A stretch of 64,000 nucleotides of DNA, from the NCBI GenBank assembly GCA_013368315.1, contig JAACJM010000034.1:248001-312000 (forward strand), in the 5' to 3' direction. The first letter of the stretch is position 1. Each line of letters starts with the position of its first letter. The translations under genes were made by a program, and so were the position numbers. The notes under the pieces are model-generated. The model searched no databases. It was given only the letters and a program-made list of their open reading frames with translations, and was not told the origin of the DNA. Source of the DNA: Tetrapyrgos nigripes (taxonomy: Eukaryota > Basidiomycota > Agaricomycetes > Agaricales > Campanellaceae). Below are positions 23,801 through 34,418 of this stretch, in pieces.

Positions 23801-26279
23801 GTCATGTTGCCACTGCCCTGTGAGAATATATCGGAAAGTTCTGCTATGTATACCTGGACAATATCATCATATGGTCCAAGGATGAGGACGAACATGCCCG
23901 ACATGTGGAATTAATATTAGAGGCATTAAAGCGTAACAAACTTTATTGTAACTCCAAAAAGTGCAAGTTCTTCCAGACTGAGATTGACTTTTTGGGCCAC
24001 CATATCTCCCATCGTGGTATCGAGGCACAGAGTGGCAAGTGCAATGCCGTTCTCCATTTCCCACGTCCTCATTCTGCAGCAGCAGTTTGTCAGTTCCTCG
24101 GAATGGTGCGATTCATCGTGGGTTACTTGCACAACCTGGCTGAGTACACACACGTCTTGACACCTTTTACCAAGAAGGAATGTAATAAGTCTTTCCGGAA
24201 TGGACTAGCGATCATGAAAAAGCCTTTGTTCGGATTAAGGAATTGGTAGTAGAACGCGCAGCGTTGACGACGATTGACCACACGAACCCTGGGGACAACA
24301 AGATCTTCTTGGTTTGTGATGCCAGCAATTGGCATACAGGCGCTATTCTAGCGTGGGGTCCAGATTTAAAATTGGCAAAACCTGTGGCCTTCGATTTGGC
24401 ACAGCTCTCGGGTGCTGAGTTGAATTATCCTGTTCATGAGAAGGAATTGCTAGCTATCATACGCACATTGAAGAAATGGCATGCGGACTGCATAGGAATG
24501 AAGATCTGCGTGCTCACTGATCATCGCACCTTGACAAATTTTCAGGGACAGAAGGATTTGAGTACGCAACAGATCCGTTGGCAAGAGTTCCTCAGTCAGT
24601 ACGATCTGGACATTGCGTACTTGCCTGGAGACGAGAACACTGGTGCGGATGCCCTCTCTCAGATCCCGGCTTGCTCTCTACCTGACGAGGCCAAAGATAG
24701 CGTTCCGACACGTGTGTTTGAGTTCTGGAAGAGGGCTTCGGCTGTAGCTCCGGTGATGTCGATTTCGGCAGACAAAGGATACCTGGAGAAGATCAAGTCA
24801 AGTTACCTGGATGACGAGTTCATAAAGAAACTCAAGAAACTCCCTGCCCTGCCTCCTGGTATTGAAAAGCGTGGTGGTTTATGGTTCGTGTCCAACTGTC
24901 TGGTCGTTCCTGCTGGTGGAAACCTATGTAAAACCTTGTACCGGTTGGCACACGATAGTACAGGTCATTTCGGTGGTGATAAGTGTTACACCTTCCTACG
25001 TGACTCGTTCTACTGGCCTAATATGAGGAAGAACTTAGTTGGCTCATATGTGCCCTCATGTGCAGAATGTCAGTGAAACAAAGGTTCTACTGCTAAGTCT
25101 AACAAGGGTCCCTTACACCCACTACCTGTTCCAGATGGTTGCTTGGAAAGTGTTGCCTTGGATTTCATTGGACCGTTACCTGAGGACAAATGGTTCAATT
25201 GCATATTGTCTATGACAGACAGACTTGGGGCAGACCTTCGCATTGTGCCAACTAGAACCGACTCCACCGCTGAAAACTGTGCCTTGTTATTTTTCAATGA
25301 ATGGTACTGTGAAAATGGCTTGCCCAGTGAGCTAGTGTCAGATCGAGACAAGCTGTTTGTCTCTAAGTTCTGGAAAGCCTTCACGACATTGACAGGTGTC
25401 AAATTAAAAATGTCTTCAGCCTTCCATCCAGAGACAGATGGCTTGTCTGAGTGGTCTAACAAGACCATTAACCAATCCTTGCGTTATTACGTGTCACGTC
25501 AGCAGAAAGGTTGGGTCAAAGCGCTGCCCAAGGTCAGGTTCGATATAATGAATTCCGAGAACACTAGCACTGGGATGTCCATGTTTCAGCTCAAAACTGG
25601 AAGGTCTCTGTGTCTGGTGCCTGCTCTGGTACCACAAACAGGGTCAGTTGAGTTGATTGAAAGTGCCCATGCTCGTGAATTCCTGATCCGAATGGTGGAT
25701 ATTGAACAGGATGCTCGGGATGCCCTGTTTGCAGCCAAGGTTATGCAAGCAATACAGGCAGATAAACACTGTGGCCCCCCTCGCAGCTTCAAGGAAGGGG
25801 ACATGGTTATGTTGTCAACTGCTAATCAGCGTAGACAGTACACCCAGAGTGGACAACACCGAGTGGCAAAGTTTTTTCCAAGATTCGATGGCCCTTACAA
25901 GGTGATCTGTGCCCACCCAGAAACGGACTCATATACCTTGGATCTACATAATATGCCTTCAGTTCTCCCTACATTCTATGTGTCGCAGTTGAAACCTTAC
26001 AAGCCGAACAACGACATCGAATTCCCTGGTCGTGCACACGATCCACCACCTGATCCTGTGATGATCAATGGCAGACCTGAGCACTTCATAGATCACATAG
26101 TCGATTCCCGTCAGAGGGGTCGAGGATGGCAATTTTTGGTTCGTTGGGTCGGAGAGGGCCCCGAGGGTGATCAATGGGTTCCGTTTTCGGAAATCCGCGA
26201 CTGTACTTGTGTGGACGAATGGGCTGCTCAAGGTGGCGCAGGTCCAGACGAGGTGTTAACGCCGGAAGTGGCGGAGTAG
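20815..26279 (+). pseudogene. Broken gag-pol polyprotein of a chromovirus
   Basis: The open frame starts at 20815 with a Ser-rich Gag and a zinc knuckle of unusual spacing (CFKC then H and C, CX2CX6HX4C). An aspartic protease motif LDSGSH and a reverse transcriptase follow. A TGA at 23821-23823 interrupts the frame; the context suggests a CGA arginine codon mutated by C-to-T. The RT active site reads YLDN in place of YxDD (Asn codon at 23860), so catalysis should be lost. A frameshift lies near 24190. RNase H (VCDASN, TDHRTL) and integrase follow, with a His/Cys zinc finger ending SCAEC. A second TGA at 25074-25076 is followed by the DDE core around DFIGPL and SAFHPETDG. A C-terminal chromodomain spans about 26085-26230 (VRWVGEGPEGDQWVPF). 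Confidence 0.9.
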
Positions 26280-26394
26280 GTATGCGAACGTTCAACAAAA
26301 TTTTTCCTCCTAACGCCTTCATTTCCCATATCTTATTATCCTTTTTTTTACTGATGTTACCGTGGTATATGCTCTGTTTCGAACTGGGGAGGAG

Positions 26395-26569
26395 TGTAAA
26401 CATAGATTACGTTTACGACACGATCACATGTAGTGACAGTACTATATATATACCAGTAGTCACACTGTACCTTATTCTTATCTTTTTTCTTTCATCTTCT
26501 CAATACGACGTGTTCCAGATTCTAGTCTCGTTCCTCCCGCTTAGTGCTCCAGCCGACAACTGGATTACA
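26395..26569 (+). repeat. 3' LTR
   Basis: 175 bp, TG...CA ends, directly preceded by a purine-rich polypurine tract. Almost identical to the 5' LTR. Confidence 0.9.
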
Positions 26570-27501
26570 GTGCGCTTCCCAAGACTGACTTTGATTTTTC
26601 CGTTCAAAGCATCTTTCTTGAATTCATGGTGCACCCCTGCGACTGAATATGTAGATGGATAAGGTGTAAGTGTCTTTATGATTGGCGGTGTAGATAGTTA
26701 TTGTACCCATAACATGTACAAGCATCTAGCGCAGAGGATCCATAACGTCATTCATACCAGTTGTACTCACCACCTCCGTGACAACCTGGGCCCGTATTCT
26801 TGGTACATCTCGAAGTCTTCTCAGCGCTACACGATGACAAGGTTCCACGTGCTGGGTGGTATGTACATAGACACAGTACGACATTGGGCGTAAGTACTCA
26901 TGTCGTCCTCATACACATACTAACAGTGCTTTTATGATTGGGTGCCTACTAAGTCTCCTAGCACTGGAGGGAAGTCTTCCTGAAATTGAGATACTACCTC
27001 CCATCAGAATGCTACCACTTGAAAATGATTGTCAGTCCGTCGCTTCGTCGCCGTAGAATGGAACGGAGATCGTTTCCCCGACAGTCAGAAGTTTAGCTCT
27101 CAAAATACGGAAGTGCTTCAGCAACTCGGTCAGAACGACTCAAAATTCAATGGCGAGCGGTACACACACCAGTGGTGACCAAGGCCTTGCCACTGCCAAG
27201 GATTTTCGGAAAAATATGGAGGCGATGTAGACGTTGTGTTACTTGGCAATCACGTAGCGCTCACACAGCGCTCAGGGATAGGATAGTGTGCCCTAGGCAG
27301 ACTATAGGCTCGGCACCCTCGCTAATTTAGGATAGGACAGACCGGCCTTACGGACCCATGAGAACTCCAAGGAGCTGACACCTCACGTTTGCCCCGGGTC
27401 CGGCATCCACGGTATTTACAATTGATGTGTTTCATTGGAGTGTTCATAACTGCGGTATTGCGACTCCTCTTCGTCTCACACGCAATCCCTACCAGCTGAG
27501 T
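26570..27501. other. Intergenic between retrotransposon and membrane-protein gene
   Basis: No gene recognised. The right part is the presumed promoter of the gene starting at 27502. Confidence 0.4.
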
Positions 27502-28935
27502 ATGGCAAGAGACATCGACTACAATGTTCTCTTCATTATCGCGGCCTGGGTGGAGGTATGTGCTCTCTGACTCTTTTTCATCGTCGTTGTCGTACTGATT
27601 GATGTCTCTTAGGCTGTCGCATATGGTGAGACTTGGAAGCAACGATCCATTTCCAGTAACGAACTTCTCTCCTAGGCTTTCTTTTTTGCATGTTCTGTGT
27701 GAACATGTACTTCACGTTTGGTGGTGGTAGGTTTTGTCTAGGAGAAAAGTTTTGACAAGGAGTACTTATTCGCCGTTTCTCCCTCAGGTCGAAGAAACTC
27801 CGATGGTCACTCCAAAGTCCTACTGGGAATTTCGGGGTCTATGTTCATCATCGCCACTATCCACGTCTGCTTGTCATGCTATCGCCTGGTCGTAGCATAT
27901 GTTTTTAACCGTCTCAATCGTTTCGGTGGTCCAGCTGGTTTTATGGGTAACTTAGGTCATTGGAGCGCAGTCTTATACGGTGAGTGACGGTGACGCTCCT
28001 CCGCAGTATGATATCACTGACCTTATCGGAACTTACCTTTCAGAAACGCTTTATGCTACGCAGGAGATTTTAGGAGGGGCAGCGGCAGTGTGTAATCCTT
28101 TGACATTCCCAAATTATCTTTCTAACTTTCTGCTCAGATCTACCGGTGTTGGGTAATATGGAATAAGGACTTCAAAATAGTCGCATTGCCCATTGCGTTA
28201 CTCATTATAGCCATGGGTAAGTGGTTTAGACCATTCAAAGCAGAAGCTTTCACTGAAAAACACCCCTCCATGTTAGTGTTCGGATACGGTACAGACGTCT
28301 TGTTTACCAGACAAGGCTCTCTAGAAAGCAACCTCTCCCGACTCCCAATGCTCCTGACATGGATCCGTACTTTCTACGCTGTCGCGGTCGTCCAAAACCT
28401 CCTCACGACCGGGCTTATGGTTTACGCTATTTATCGGAATTACCGGAAGACTGTTGGTGCCAATTTGAGAACGTGAGTGCCGTCCCTGGTTTTGCAATGC
28501 TCAGCCTGACTCTAACCTCACCAGTTACGGGGGAGTTCGCTTGACTTGGTTAATGAGGACGATGGTTGAAGCTGCAGCACTGCAGCTCTTGATTGAGGTG
28601 CTCCTTCTTATACTGTTCTTGTGTAGAACGAGTAAGTCGCCCAGCTCAAGTACCCGTAGTTTCTGACCTTCTCCTCAGACATTCAATACATCTTCCTCGA
28701 CCTGGTCGTTCCAGTCATCGGTATCACTTTCAACGCGATGACAATATCTTATCGGTTGAGATTACTCACAGAGAAAAGCGGTGGCGACACGGCTTTATCT
28801 TCCTGGAAACCAGCCAGTCAACCACGAAGCGACCGCACACAAACCACTATGACTCAAATAGACGACGTCGATGGCATTGAGCTGGATGACGGTACTTATC
28901 GCCGTGATAAGCATCGCAGCCTTGCAGATCTCTGA
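27502..28935 (+). CDS. Multi-pass (about 7 TM) membrane protein, paralogue A
   Basis: Protein of about 345 residues starting MARDIDYNVLF, assembled across about seven short introns. Hydrophobic helices include FLFCMFCVNMYFTFG, IALLIIAMVFGY, LLTTGLMVYAIY and LLIEVLLLILFL. The C-terminal tail is polar and Asp-rich, probably cytosolic. I do not recognise a characterised family; the layout resembles the large uncharacterised sets of seven-helix proteins in Agaricomycetes. It is a close paralogue of the gene at 44481-45966 (shared GNLGHW, YATQE and VGANLR). Its placement near the isocyanide/prenyltransferase genes may be meaningful, because the other copy also sits there. A transport, receptor or regulatory role cannot be told apart. 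Confidence 0.82.
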
Positions 28936-29596
28936 GCTTTCAGGCAAGTTCTTGCTCTGTCTCCTCCTGCTATCTGACCAATATCTGACTTACCGGCACT
29001 TACAGACTGATCTTCATGTACTATGTATACTATGTATTACTTGGTGTACTGTTATACCTACGCGCTGCATACCTTCCCCTGATCCATGACTAGCTATCAC
29101 TAAATAAGTTGGAAGAAGAACGGCAAAAGTCCGGAAGGAGTCCCACACTGCTTCCAGAATGCTCCGAGGAGGGATCTGAAAGCGTGCGTAACTGCATTTC
29201 CTCCTTGGGGGAGTTCGTGCTGGTGCAATCCCAGCGACTACCGCGGGTTGTAAGTGCGCGACCACTAGTGACGCGTGTCGTACAACTAAGTTTAAAGACT
29301 CAACGCTCCTCCAAAAAAAAAAAAAAAAAAAAAAAGAACGGCCGTGCCCCGTCACAATTATCCGTATATCCTTGACCCCTCAAATTATTTATTCGGTCCC
29401 GCGGTGGATTCTCCTTGGACTTCTTGGACTTCTTGGACTCATCTGTTGTACAACAACACCAATATCGAGTGTAATTCTTATACTTACATATTAGCTCTTG
29501 GGTGGGCTCGGAAATAGCTGAGCATGAACTCTCAGAGAAGGATCAGGTATATGTATTAGCATGCGGTAGCTCCAATATCATGTACACGTTTATCGA
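28936..29596. other. Convergent intergenic region with long A-run
   Basis: This is the 3' region shared by two converging genes. A run of about 22 A lies at 29313-29334, followed by G/C sequence, and a short TTCTTGGAC tandem repeat at about 29418-29440. No gene is seen. Confidence 0.5.
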
Positions 29597-30788
29597 CTAG
29601 CTAGTAACTTCATCGATCTTTGGCGTTCCGTCATCGGGTAAACTGTCAAGCGGGATCTGTAACTCAGGGAAGCTAGTCACTCCCTTTGTCGGCGCTCCTG
29701 GGTGCAGAGCATCTGGCGATCCTTTCTCCACGGGGTTTCCAGCACGCATCTCATATCCTTCCCAACTCTGTTGGATTTTTACCGTCAGTGGCAGGCTCCA
29801 TCATGCAAAACGCGCACTCACTTCATCATAAACCCTTGCATTCACGCCAAAAGAACCCAGAATAAGCCAGACCGTACACGCTGTGACACCCCATCCACAG
29901 GTACTTATCACCTGAAGTTCACTGGATTTATTTTGTAATTCATTCAGAAGATCATCTCCGATCACTTTTGCGATAATTCCCTTCCACGTTTCCTCTGGAA
30001 GAACACGCATATCATTAGGTGGCGGCCCGGCAAGGAAGTTGGTGAACGGAAGAGAGATGGACTTAGGAATATGCCCAATATCTGCGTATTCCTCGACAGG
30101 ACGAGTGTCAATGATGACGCGTTCTTTGATACCAGCCTCTGAGGCGACTGATTCAAAAGCTGGTTTTGCATACATTTATCACAAAAATGGGAAGAAATTT
30201 TGAAAAGGTCGACTTACAAGCAATCATCTCCTTATTAGGCTGTACAAATGGATAATCTGAAGGCTCTGTTGCCGAGTAGGATCCAGTTTCAATGGAATAT
30301 CCCGCAGCTCGCCAAGCAGGTAGGCCTCCGTTGAGAACGGACACCTTTTCGTGACCAAAGACCTGTAAGCAACGTGTCCATCATCAGAATATTGCTGCCC
30401 GGTAACCGAATGATAATCAAAGTCATTCGCAGCTCACCTTCAACATCCATGCCCCTCTCGCCGGTGTCCAGAAGCCCATGACATCGTAACAAATAATATG
30501 ATCGTCTCTGCGGATTCCCAAATACCTCATCGCTCCTACAAATTTGCCAGTTGTCGGAAGCATAATCACCGTTTTCAGTTCAGGGTCCTCAGCGGCGTAT
30601 CGCTTCATAGAAAAGAACCTAGCGCCAGGAATGCGCCCATCGAGGTGTTGAGTATATTCGGAGGCAGGTGGGTATACAAGGGATACGTCGAGGGGAATGA
30701 CCCGCGGCCTAGATGCGTCCTGACCTTGGAGCAGTTGGTGTAGTTCTTGGGGAGAGATGAGCTTGGGTACGGAAGTATTGGCAGCCAT
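29597..30788 (-). CDS. Two-domain rhodanese (thiosulfate/3-mercaptopyruvate sulfurtransferase)
   Basis: Transfers sulfane sulfur to acceptors such as cyanide or thiols. It starts MAANTSVPKLISP at 30788. The first rhodanese domain contains HLDGRIPGARFF, the second IIDTRPVEEY and GHIPKSISLP. The catalytic cysteine is in VISTCGWGVTA, matching the CGxGxTA loop of active sulfurtransferases. It ends IDEVTS at 29597 after about four introns; length about 325 residues, normal for two-domain enzymes. No targeting peptide was recognised. It is co-oriented with the prenyltransferase (353 bp apart) and lies next to an isocyanide synthase, so a role in isothiocyanate formation or cyanide/isocyanide defence is attractive. 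Housekeeping sulfur metabolism remains possible. Confidence 0.9.
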
Positions 30789-31140
30789 GTTCGTTGGGTG
30801 AGTGACTGAAAAAGAGTCCTATGATCGCTCCCTACTTATGTGTGGCCGAATCGACCAATACGTAACCCTAGTACCTGATACCACTCGAATGCTGTCCGAT
30901 AGTACGTATCAACAGTCGAATGATGGTTGATTAAGAGAGATTAAGAGAGAGTAGTGCTTTACGACAGTTTACGATTCGAGATGTACTCGAGTGATAGATC
31001 TCAATTGCCTTTGAGACGTACATAAATCCCAGATCATAAGTAATAAAAGACCTCCAGTATCAAAATTATCCGTTGTTCCAACCATATTTACGATATTTTG
31101 GCAATCACACGGGGATATGTACACAGACGACGAGAGAATC

Positions 31141-33097
31141 TTAATTCAACCAAACTTCGGGTGAAAAGTAACTTGTTAACTCCCAACCGTGTTTCTTCAC
31201 GGAGAATGTCATATAAGTCTGAATAGCTTTTCCGGGGGTATCAAGTGGCCTATGAGAACTGGGATGATTTTTGAGATGTGAACGTTTCAGCAATGACTTG
31301 AAGGACTTACTAGGCTTTGGAAACCTCTCGAACAAACCAGCCGTCGGAAAGATGCTCTGTCAGGCCGATACGACGATAGAATCGTTCCAGTGCTTCGCAA
31401 ACATTCAAATCGTTTGCCGAGTATACCCTGTACCGAGATCGGTACGGCCAACATGAATTAGAGAATTTAAGACTCACCGAATGGGAAGGTAGACTTTGGG
31501 AAAGACCAAGTTCTGTCCGGGAACGAACTCGTAATAATACAGTAGTCCGCCGAGAGGGTGCAGATTCTTCTCAGCTTTCACGACGTCTTTGGATCGCTCC
31601 AGGGGTTGCGCATGATTCTCGACAGCGTTCGGGAACATGGTATTCCAAAGTGTCTCCAATACCTTAACGGCTTTTTCCATTTCAGGCCCTTTGAGACGAC
31701 CACCAAGAGTAAAACCGCTCTTGGCATCGTCCCAAGAAGTACCCTTCATAGTACGACAGTAGATCTACAGAAAGTCAATGATGGCAGAGAAGAGAAAATC
31801 GAGATTCTTACTTTCAAGCGATTTTTCGATGGAGTGAGACAGTCGGTAGCTACGATTTCGAATGCAGGGCGAAGCTCCTTATCGATGCTGTTAGTGTATT
31901 CCATCAAAAGATCGAACGGCTGGGCCAGCGACGGATCAAGGTCTTGGGCCAATTTACGGCAGGGTGACAAATCGATATCGCCTAGGAACACAGGACTTTG
32001 CGTGTTTAGTGGAGGAGAGGCCGGATCCCAAGGAGGAGCTCGGAAGGCAACATAATACGCCTTCAGCACTATCGTACCCAATGGACTAAAGTCCATTCCT
32101 GAAAGTTACTGAATTAGAACGCACATTATATGAATCGTTTCACTTACCAAGCATGAAACGACTTCCAGGAAGAACCTCTTCTCCTAGTTCATCGCTCTGA
32201 GAATCTGCATCCTCAGGAAACATGAACTTCTCTATTTTTCGTCGCCAAAGCATTCCGTCGTCTTCAATCTTGACCATGCCACCAAAATTTCCGAGCGTGG
32301 AAACATAATAATCAAGCATTCTTGCGCCCTTGTGGAACTGGCCGGTTTTCGGGTCACTAGATATTCCAGTTTCACCGTCAGAAAGAAGGAATGCAAATAA
32401 TGATGTACTCTTACCGAGGTTCAATCGCAAAGCGAACGTTCCGGTTGGGTTTGTCGTCGGATGTAGCTTCCTTCAGGTTAGAGCTCGGAATGATCCAACT
32501 AAGCTCAATGGGACTTCCATCGAGGGTCATAATGGAAGGAGGAAGAGTGAAAGCATCCGGGCCCAAGAAGGGAACAACTTGTGCATATACGAAGAGGACA
32601 AAGGCGCATTGGATGGGGAGCGGATAATTCTGATGGAAATATTCAGATGGAAAAGAAAGCAATCTATAAGAGTACTTGCCGATGTATCCAACATATGGGC
32701 AAAAGGCAGGACTACCTTGCGCCAATAGAAGTGAGACTGTCCGGAGTCGTCGCCAATGAGAAGCTGTTTTTTTGAAAATATAAGGTCTGAAGATACTAAA
32801 AGTGTCATAAACGGGCTCACATCGGCCAGAATATCGAATAGCTTCAAATCAGTCATTCCTTTGTTAGCCGATGGCTTGCTGTTAGGAGTGCGTCCGTACA
32901 AGGCATGGACAAGCGCTTTGGCATTGTCTTCCAATGACGCGTCTAGTTTCCAGACGGCTTTCAGAATAGCTGCAAGTCCCAACGTAAATGTAAGATCGAA
33001 TTTCGGGTAAGTAAAAGGAACACTGCAACTCACATTGGAGTGGTGCTTCACTGGGGCCTGGAGGTGTCATAGTAAAGGATGAAGATTTCCTATGCAT
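31141..33097 (-). CDS. DMATS-type aromatic prenyltransferase
   Basis: Joins a prenyl diphosphate (usually dimethylallyl-PP) to an aromatic ring, most often the indole of tryptophan, without metal dependence for catalysis; ABBA-barrel fold. Family signposts in order: FYWRKVVLPFAHMLD, VYAQVVPFLGP, DGSPIELSW, VRFAIEP, ATDCLTPSKNRLKIY, GFTLGGRLKG, KVYLPIR followed by NDL, and the C-terminal WELTSYFSPEVW. Start ATG 33097 (MHRKSSSF); an in-frame ATG at 33070 is an alternative. Length is about 460 residues, standard for the family. One intron, 32631-32679, appears to be GC-AG (GCAAGT donor) and is needed to keep frame. It lies 1.3 kb downstream of the isocyanide synthase on the same strand, pointing to a shared pathway. 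Substrate not determinable. Confidence 0.9.
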
Positions 33098-34418
33098 AGC
33101 TTCCAGTCGCTCGAGTCTTTATAAGTAGAATCATCTCCATCAATGAAAGAGGTACAGCATGAGCATTGGTTCCTCCCCAGGGTCATGACTGCAATTACTG
33201 CTCCAGATCAGCGAGTAAATTTAAGTATTTGCTGCGACGGAGAAAAAGAACCGGGAAACGTGTGGGTATCGGACAAGTGATGGAGATATCCGGCCGCCCC
33301 TAGATCAGCCGGAAAAGATGGACAGGAAGACAAATCATAACGTCGTGTGAACAGTGAGACACTTTACCAAAGAAAGACCGAGAACTAATTACATACATGT
33401 TTACCTCGGGCCAAAAATGAAAGCACAAACCATCATGCCATGATGCTGATCCAGCAGGTAATGGTCGATTGCAACGGAATAAATGTTTAGTTCAACAAAT
33501 AGACTCAGAGGGCGGGAGCTAACAAGTATAGGTGCATCTTAACCTATTTCTAGCAGCTAGCAAAATTGGAGATTCATTGGCAACCATCCCGCTCCATATG
33601 TAGGTTCAACAGCTGTATCGCTAGATCCTGATGGACTAGATGTATCAAGAGTTCAATGAAGAGATAGTGGGTGCTGATTTTTACCTGGAACTCAGAATGG
33701 TGGGAGCACACAAAGTACAAGTCTTCAGCGGCCTGAGAGACAGGAAGTCATTATACTGTGCAAATCAGCAGTAGTAGTGCTCTTCGCTCGATCGTAGACC
33801 AATATGTATATCCCATCATTGTCATAGGTAGAGGCACCATCGAGACATCATGACATACCGTGAATCAAGTCCAACTCAGAGATTTCGTTCGACTGCGTGC
33901 TCCTTCTGTCGAACAATCATCCGCCACCAAGTTATTGAGAAGTCTGAGAAAATCAGCTCAAGACTCTGTGAAATTCAGTTGGCACTGCTTCATAGTATGG
34001 ATCAAATTCCTAGCCTTCTGAGTCGTATCAGTCGAAGATGAGTTCTTCTGAGATTCTTGCTCGTCCCTATCATGACGCAGGTGCCTCTCATACATTTCGA
34101 ATTCTATCATTTCCACCGGAGGCTGCTATGCTCGTCTGTCATACAATATGCACTGATATTTCCCAGTTCGGCTATCAGAAGGGTAAGTATCTAGCGTTCA
34201 ATGAAATACGGAAATCTCTCAGTGAGCTCGTTAGATCTAAATTGTACAACTTTAAAACAAAGGAGTAAAGTACAACTATTTACATGAAATAAATAAAGAC
34301 ACAATCCATCAGAGCCAGATAAATATATGTTCCAGCATATGAAGAATTAATCAGAGTTTACAGTAACCGATAATCAACCATAATGGCCCAGAGATTCAGA
34401 AAATGTTTAGAGATCAAG
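33098..34418. other. Intergenic between isocyanide synthase and prenyltransferase
   Basis: Contains the prenyltransferase promoter. Short open frames at 33850-34268 show no family features. No repeats or RNA genes recognised. Confidence 0.4.

Larger units (their letters stand above)
20302..26569 (+). mobile_element. Ty3/gypsy chromovirus LTR retrotransposon, decayed
   Basis: A 6.27-kb element bounded by near-identical LTRs of 172 and 175 bp that begin TGTAAAC and end GATTACA. The flanks read GTGCA on the left and GTGCG on the right, a probable 5-bp target duplication with one change. A purine tract (GGGGAGGAG) sits directly before the 3' LTR. The internal order is gag, protease, reverse transcriptase, RNase H, integrase and chromodomain. 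The coding region is broken (see the pseudogene entry), so the copy cannot move by itself. Confidence 0.93.

Noticed and set aside
29313..29334. A-run as the tail of a retroposed cDNA or LINE
   Set aside because: No upstream ORF, processed-gene copy or target duplication was found next to it.
33850..34268. Open frames between isocyanide synthase and prenyltransferase
   Set aside because: Short, without domains, and not joinable into a sensible spliced gene.
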